Shown here piece after piece: positions 60,313 through 64,000 of a stretch of DNA of 64,000 bases. Positions within the stretch are counted from its first letter, which is position 1; every line of letters begins with the position of its first letter. Below the pieces are notes generated by a model. The model saw nothing but the letters and a program-made list of their open reading frames with translations, made no database searches and had not been told where the DNA came from. Both the position numbers and the translations under genes were made by a program. Source of the DNA: DASSKK01 sp035690495 (GTDB lineage: Bacteria; Actinomycetota; Actinomycetes; Propionibacteriales; Nocardioidaceae); contig DASSKK010000081.1 in the NCBI GenBank assembly GCA_035690495.1, positions 62,001 through 126,000 of the forward strand, read 5' to 3'.

Positions 60313-63300
60313 ATGTCAGCCTCGTCAGGGTCGGCAGCATCGTCGGCGGACTTCGTGCACCTGCACGTGCACACCGAGTACTCCATGCTCGACGGCGCCG
60401 CGCGCCTCGACGAGCTGTTCGACCGCACGGCCGAGCTCGGCATGGGCGCCATCGCGATGACCGACCACGGCAACCTCTTCGGGGCCCATGAGTTCTACAC
60501 CAAGGCGAAGAAGTCCGGAATCAAGCCGATCTTGGGAATCGAGGCATATCTCAGCCCGAACACCTCACGGTTCGAGCGCAAGCGGGTCCGCTGGAACAAC
60601 GGCGGCGAGGACGACGTGAGCGGCGGCGGCGCCTACACGCACATGACCCTGCTGGCCGAGGACACCGCCGGCATGCACAACCTGTTCCGGCTCTCCTCCC
60701 GCTCCTACATCGAGGGCTTCTTCTACAAGCCGCGCGCAGACCGCGAGCTGCTCGCCGAGCACGCCCGGGGCCTGATCGGCACCACCGGGTGCCCCTCCGG
60801 CGAGGTGCAGACCTGGCTGCGGATCGGCGACTACGAGAAGGCGAAGGCCGCGGCAGGGGACTTCCAGGACATCTTCGGCAAGGACAACTTCTTCCTGGAG
60901 CTGATGGACCACGGGCTGCCGATCGAGCAGCGGGTGCGCGAGGGCCTGCTGCGGCTGTCCCGCGATCTCGGCATCCCGCCGATCGCCACCAACGACTCGC
61001 ACTACACCAATGCCGGGGACGCGCCGGCCCATGAGCACCTGCTGTGCGTGTCGTCGGGCAGCACGATGGCCGACCCCAAGCGATTCAAGCTCGACGGCGA
61101 CTCCTACTACATCAAGTCGGCCGCCGAGATGCGCGAGCTGTGGGGAGAGCGCAACGGGCTGCCGGAGGCGTGCGACAACACGCTGCTGGTCGCCGAGCGC
61201 TGCAACGTCGAGTTCGACGAGAACGCCAACTACATGCCGCGGTTCCCGGTGCCCGAGGGCGAGACCGAGGACAGCTGGTTCGTCAAGGAGGTCGAGAAGG
61301 GGCTGCGCTCGCGCTACGCCGAGGGGATCACCGACGCGGTGCGAGAGCGGGCGGACTACGAGATCGGCGTGATCACACAGATGGGCTTCCCCGGCTACTT
61401 CCTGGTGGTCGCGGACTTCATCAACTGGGCCAAGGACCACGGGATCCGGGTCGGGCCCGGCCGCGGGTCGGGCGCGGGCTCGATCGCGGCGTACGCGATG
61501 CGGATCACCGACCTCGACCCGCTCGAGCACGGCCTGATCTTCGAGCGGTTCCTCAACCCCGACAGGGTCTCGATGCCGGACTTCGACATCGACTTCGACG
61601 AGCGCCGCCGCAGCGAGGTGATCCGCTACGTCACCGAGAAGTACGGCGACGACCGGGTCTCGATGATCGTCACCTACGGCACGATCAAGGCCAAGCAGGC
61701 GGTCAAGGACTCCTCGCGGATCCTCGGCTACCCCTTCGCGATGGGTGACCGGATCACCAAGGCGATGCCCGCCGCGGTGATGGGCAAGGACATCCCGCTC
61801 AAGCACATCTTCGACCAGACCCACAAGCGGTACGCCGAGGGCGCGGAGTTCCGCTCGCTCTACGACGCCGACGCGGATGTCAAGAAGGTCGTCGACACCG
61901 CGATCGGCATCGAAGGGCTCAAGCGCCAGTGGGGCGTGCACGCTGCCGGGATCATCATGTCCCGCGCTCCCTTGCAGGACGTGATCCCGGTCCTGCGCCG
62001 GGAGCAGGACGGCGCGATCATCACGCAGTTCGACTACCCGACCTGCGAGAAGCTCGGCCTGATCAAGATGGACTTCCTCGGGCTGCGCAACCTCACCATC
62101 CTCGACGACGCGCTGGAGAACATCGCGAACAACCGCCAGCAGAAGGTGGTCCTCGAGGAGCTCTCGCTGGACGATCCGGCGACCTACCGGCTGCTCGCCC
62201 GCGGCGACACCCTGGGTGTCTTCCAGCTCGACGGTGGCCCGATGCGCGCACTGCTGCGCAGCATCCAGCCGGACAGCTTCGACGACATCGCGGCGGTCAA
62301 CGCTCTCTACCGGCCCGGCCCGATGGGGATGGACTCGCACAACAAGTACGCCCGCCGCAAGACCGGCAGGGAACCCGTCGAGCCGATCCATCCCGAGCTC
62401 GGTGAGTCGCTCGACGACATTCTCGGCGAGACCTACGGCCTGCTGGTCTACCAGGAGCACGTGATGGCGATCGTGCAGAAGGTGGCCGGCTACACGCTCG
62501 GTCAGGCCGACCTGCTGCGCAAGGCGATGGGCAAGAAGAAGAAGGAGATCCTGGACGCCGAGTTCGGGCCGTTCTCGCGGGGGATGCGCGAGCGCGGCTT
62601 CTCCGAGGCAGCCATCGCCAAGCTGTGGGAGACCCTGGTTCCCTTCGCCGACTACGCCTTCAACAAGGCGCACGCGAAGTGCTACGGGCTGGTGGGCTAC
62701 TGGACGGCGTACCTCAAGGCCAACTACCCGGCCGAGTACATGGCCGCGCTTCTCACCTCGGTCAAGGACGACAAGGACAAGATGGCGGTCTACCTCAACG
62801 AGTGCCGCCGGATGAAGATCCAGGTGCTGCCGCCGGACGTGAACGAGTCGGAGTCGACGTTCACCCCGGTCGGGGAGGACATCCGGTTCGGGCTGTCGGC
62901 GATCCGCAACGTGGGGACCAACGTGGTCGACGCGATCGTCTCGGCCCGCCGGGAGCAGGGCCGCTACACCGGCTTCACCGACTTCATGGACAAGGTGCCC
63001 GCCCAGGTGTGCAACAAGAGGGTGGTCGAGTCGCTGGTCAAGGCCGGCGCCTTCGACTCGCTCGGGCACCGGCGTCGCGCGCTGGTCACCGTGCACGAGT
63101 CCGTCGTGGACCAGTACGTCGACATCAAGCGGAACGAGGCGATCGGCCAGGACTCGTTGTTCGCGGGGCTCGACGACGCCGACGGCGGCGCCGGGACCGG
63201 GTTCGGGATGGCGATCGCAGTGCCAGACATCCCCGAGTGGGACAAGCAGACGCTGCTCGCCCACGAGCGCGAGATGCTCGGGCTCTACGTCTCCGACCAT

Positions 63301-63879
63301 CCCCTGAACGGGCTCGAGCACGTGCTGGCGCACAGCGCCGACTGCACGATCGGCCAGCTGCTCACCGACGACGAACGGCCGGACGGTGCCACGGTGACGA
63401 TCTGCGGGCTCGCCACCGCGGTGCAGCGCAAGATCACCAAGCGCGGCGACGCCTGGGCGATGGTGACCGTGGAGGATCTCGAGGGCGCCATCGACGTCCT
63501 GCTGTTCCCGAGCGTCTACCAGCTGGCGAGCACCCTGCTCAACGAGGACGCGATCCTGACCGTGCGTGGCCGGCTCTCCAGGTCGAAGGACCAGCCCGAG
63601 CTGCACGGCCAGGAGGTCAGCGTCCCCGATGTCTCCGAGGGACCCGCCGGCCCCGTGGTGATCTCGATGCCGTCCACCCGCTGCACCCCGCCGGTGGTCG
63701 AGCAGCTGAAGGACATCCTCGGCACCCACCCTGGCGTCAGCGAAGTACGGTTGAGGCTGATGACCAGGACAGCGACCACCGTGCTCAAGCTGGACGACCG
63801 GCTGCGAGTGGCGCCCGGCCCTGCCCTGTACGCCGACCTGAAGGCGCTGCTCGGCCCGCACTGCACGGCCGGAGTGTGA
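60313..63879 (+). CDS. dnaE1: Replicative DNA polymerase III alpha subunit
   Basis: The 1188-residue replicative polymerase has an intact PHP domain (FVHLHVHTEYSMLDGA, MTDHGN, NDSHYT) that in mycobacteria is a proofreading exonuclease, catalytic Asp423, 425 and 427 in PDFDIDFDE, the fingers and an OB fold (VQRKITKRGDAWAMVTVEDLEG). The conserved GRGSGAGSIAAYAM P-loop-like segment is present. ATG 60313 is the first start in frame. It contrasts with DnaE2 (21585), which has lost the PHP residues. Confidence 0.97.
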   Translation: MSASSGSAASSADFVHLHVHTEYSMLDGAARLDELFDRTAELGMGAIAMTDHGNLFGAHEFYTKAKKSGIKPILGIEAYLSPNTSRFERKRVRWNNGGEDDVSGGGAYTHMTLLAEDTAGMHNLFRLSSRSYIEGFFYKPRADRELLAEHARGLIGTTGCPSGEVQTWLRIGDYEKAKAAAGDFQDIFGKDNFFLELMDHGLPIEQRVREGLLRLSRDLGIPPIATNDSHYTNAGDAPAHEHLLCVSSGSTMADPKRFKLDGDSYYIKSAAEMRELWGERNGLPEACDNTLLVAERCNVEFDENANYMPRFPVPEGETEDSWFVKEVEKGLRSRYAEGITDAVRERADYEIGVITQMGFPGYFLVVADFINWAKDHGIRVGPGRGSGAGSIAAYAMRITDLDPLEHGLIFERFLNPDRVSMPDFDIDFDERRRSEVIRYVTEKYGDDRVSMIVTYGTIKAKQAVKDSSRILGYPFAMGDRITKAMPAAVMGKDIPLKHIFDQTHKRYAEGAEFRSLYDADADVKKVVDTAIGIEGLKRQWGVHAAGIIMSRAPLQDVIPVLRREQDGAIITQFDYPTCEKLGLIKMDFLGLRNLTILDDALENIANNRQQKVVLEELSLDDPATYRLLARGDTLGVFQLDGGPMRALLRSIQPDSFDDIAAVNALYRPGPMGMDSHNKYARRKTGREPVEPIHPELGESLDDILGETYGLLVYQEHVMAIVQKVAGYTLGQADLLRKAMGKKKKEILDAEFGPFSRGMRERGFSEAAIAKLWETLVPFADYAFNKAHAKCYGLVGYWTAYLKANYPAEYMAALLTSVKDDKDKMAVYLNECRRMKIQVLPPDVNESESTFTPVGEDIRFGLSAIRNVGTNVVDAIVSARREQGRYTGFTDFMDKVPAQVCNKRVVESLVKAGAFDSLGHRRRALVTVHESVVDQYVDIKRNEAIGQDSLFAGLDDADGGAGTGFGMAIAVPDIPEWDKQTLLAHEREMLGLYVSDHPLNGLEHVLAHSADCTIGQLLTDDERPDGATVTICGLATAVQRKITKRGDAWAMVTVEDLEGAIDVLLFPSVYQLASTLLNEDAILTVRGRLSRSKDQPELHGQEVSVPDVSEGPAGPVVISMPSTRCTPPVVEQLKDILGTHPGVSEVRLRLMTRTATTVLKLDDRLRVAPGPALYADLKALLGPHCTAGV

Positions 63880-63880
63880 G

Positions 63881-64000
63881 TTGAGCAGCGAACCGACCGC
63901 TGGCTCCGAGGACGGCGACGGCGAACGTCCGTCGTCGCGGGGATCGGCGGGCCGCGACGCGGCGGCGATCCTCGGCAGCTTCGTGGTGCTGGGGGTCGTC
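63881..64000 (+). CDS. Start of an uncharacterised membrane protein (partial)
   Basis: From TTG 63881, 40 codons are in frame to the window edge. An Asp/Glu/Ser-rich start leads into RDAAAILGSFVVLGVV, the beginning of a membrane segment. It begins just after the dnaE1 stop. The family cannot be told from this fragment, and the TTG start has only the context to support it. Confidence 0.45.
   Translation, partial: MSSEPTAGSEDGDGERPSSRGSAGRDAAAILGSFVVLGVV

Overview
The window is chromosomal DNA of a high-G+C actinobacterium. The base composition, the frequent GTG starts, the many genes whose -10 box lies 6-8 nt before the start codon (leaderless transcripts), and the gene content (type II DAHP synthase, Rv2175c-like protein, class II T-box before ileS, RsiG/WhiG-like pair, full dcw cluster through divIVA) point to the Nocardioidaceae or a close relative. 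This assignment is an inference from gene order and motifs, not from a search.

Region 1 (1-14.4 kb) holds housekeeping and accessory genes: a truncated STAND/LuxR-type regulator, a RecQ-type helicase, aroG, a threonine aldolase, an EamA transporter, a PASTA-domain Ser/Thr kinase, a LysM lytic transglycosylase, an HTH/Clp-N protein with a two-palindrome operator over its promoter, an Rv2175c homologue, a lone barstar-like protein and metF. Region 2 (14.4-20.4 kb) is more accessory, mostly on the minus strand: a DUF222/HNH gene broken by a palindromic element, a phytoene-desaturase-like oxidoreductase, a YbaK deacylase, a RES toxin with its antitoxin, and an S51 peptidase.

Region 3 (20.5-27.3 kb) is an SOS mutagenesis locus headed by a perfect LexA box: DUF6504, HEPN protein, dnaE2, a methyltransferase and dinB, closed by a strong hairpin terminator. 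Region 4 (27.4-34.2 kb) has an RsiG-like c-di-GMP-type anti-sigma factor coupled to a WhiG/FliA sigma factor, a DUF3040 protein, and a divergent MoxR-DUF58-transglutaminase operon.

Region 5 (34.5-54.0 kb) is the division and cell-wall cluster: mraZ, a small membrane gene, rsmH, ftsL, ftsI, murE, murF, mraY, murD, ftsW, murG, murC, ftsQ, ftsZ, pgeF, yggS, sepF, yggT, divIVA. Most junctions overlap by 4 nt (ATGA/GTGA), implying translational coupling; internal promoters are visible before ftsZ and yggT and possibly before murE. Region 6 (54.0-64.0 kb) has T-box controlled ileS on the minus strand, then a DksA/TraR zinc-finger protein with a histone-H1-like tail, lspA, rluD, dnaE1 and the start of a further gene.

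The most interesting signals outside ordinary genes are a family of palindromic elements (14647-14718 and 54032-54105), the RsiG-like protein with both c-di-GMP motifs changed in the same way (Gln to His), a helically phased TGG array over the mraZ promoter, a 113-nt hairpin after mraZ, the operator pair before the Clp-N gene, and the palindrome-disrupted HNH gene. No tRNA, rRNA, CRISPR array or complete insertion sequence was recognised.
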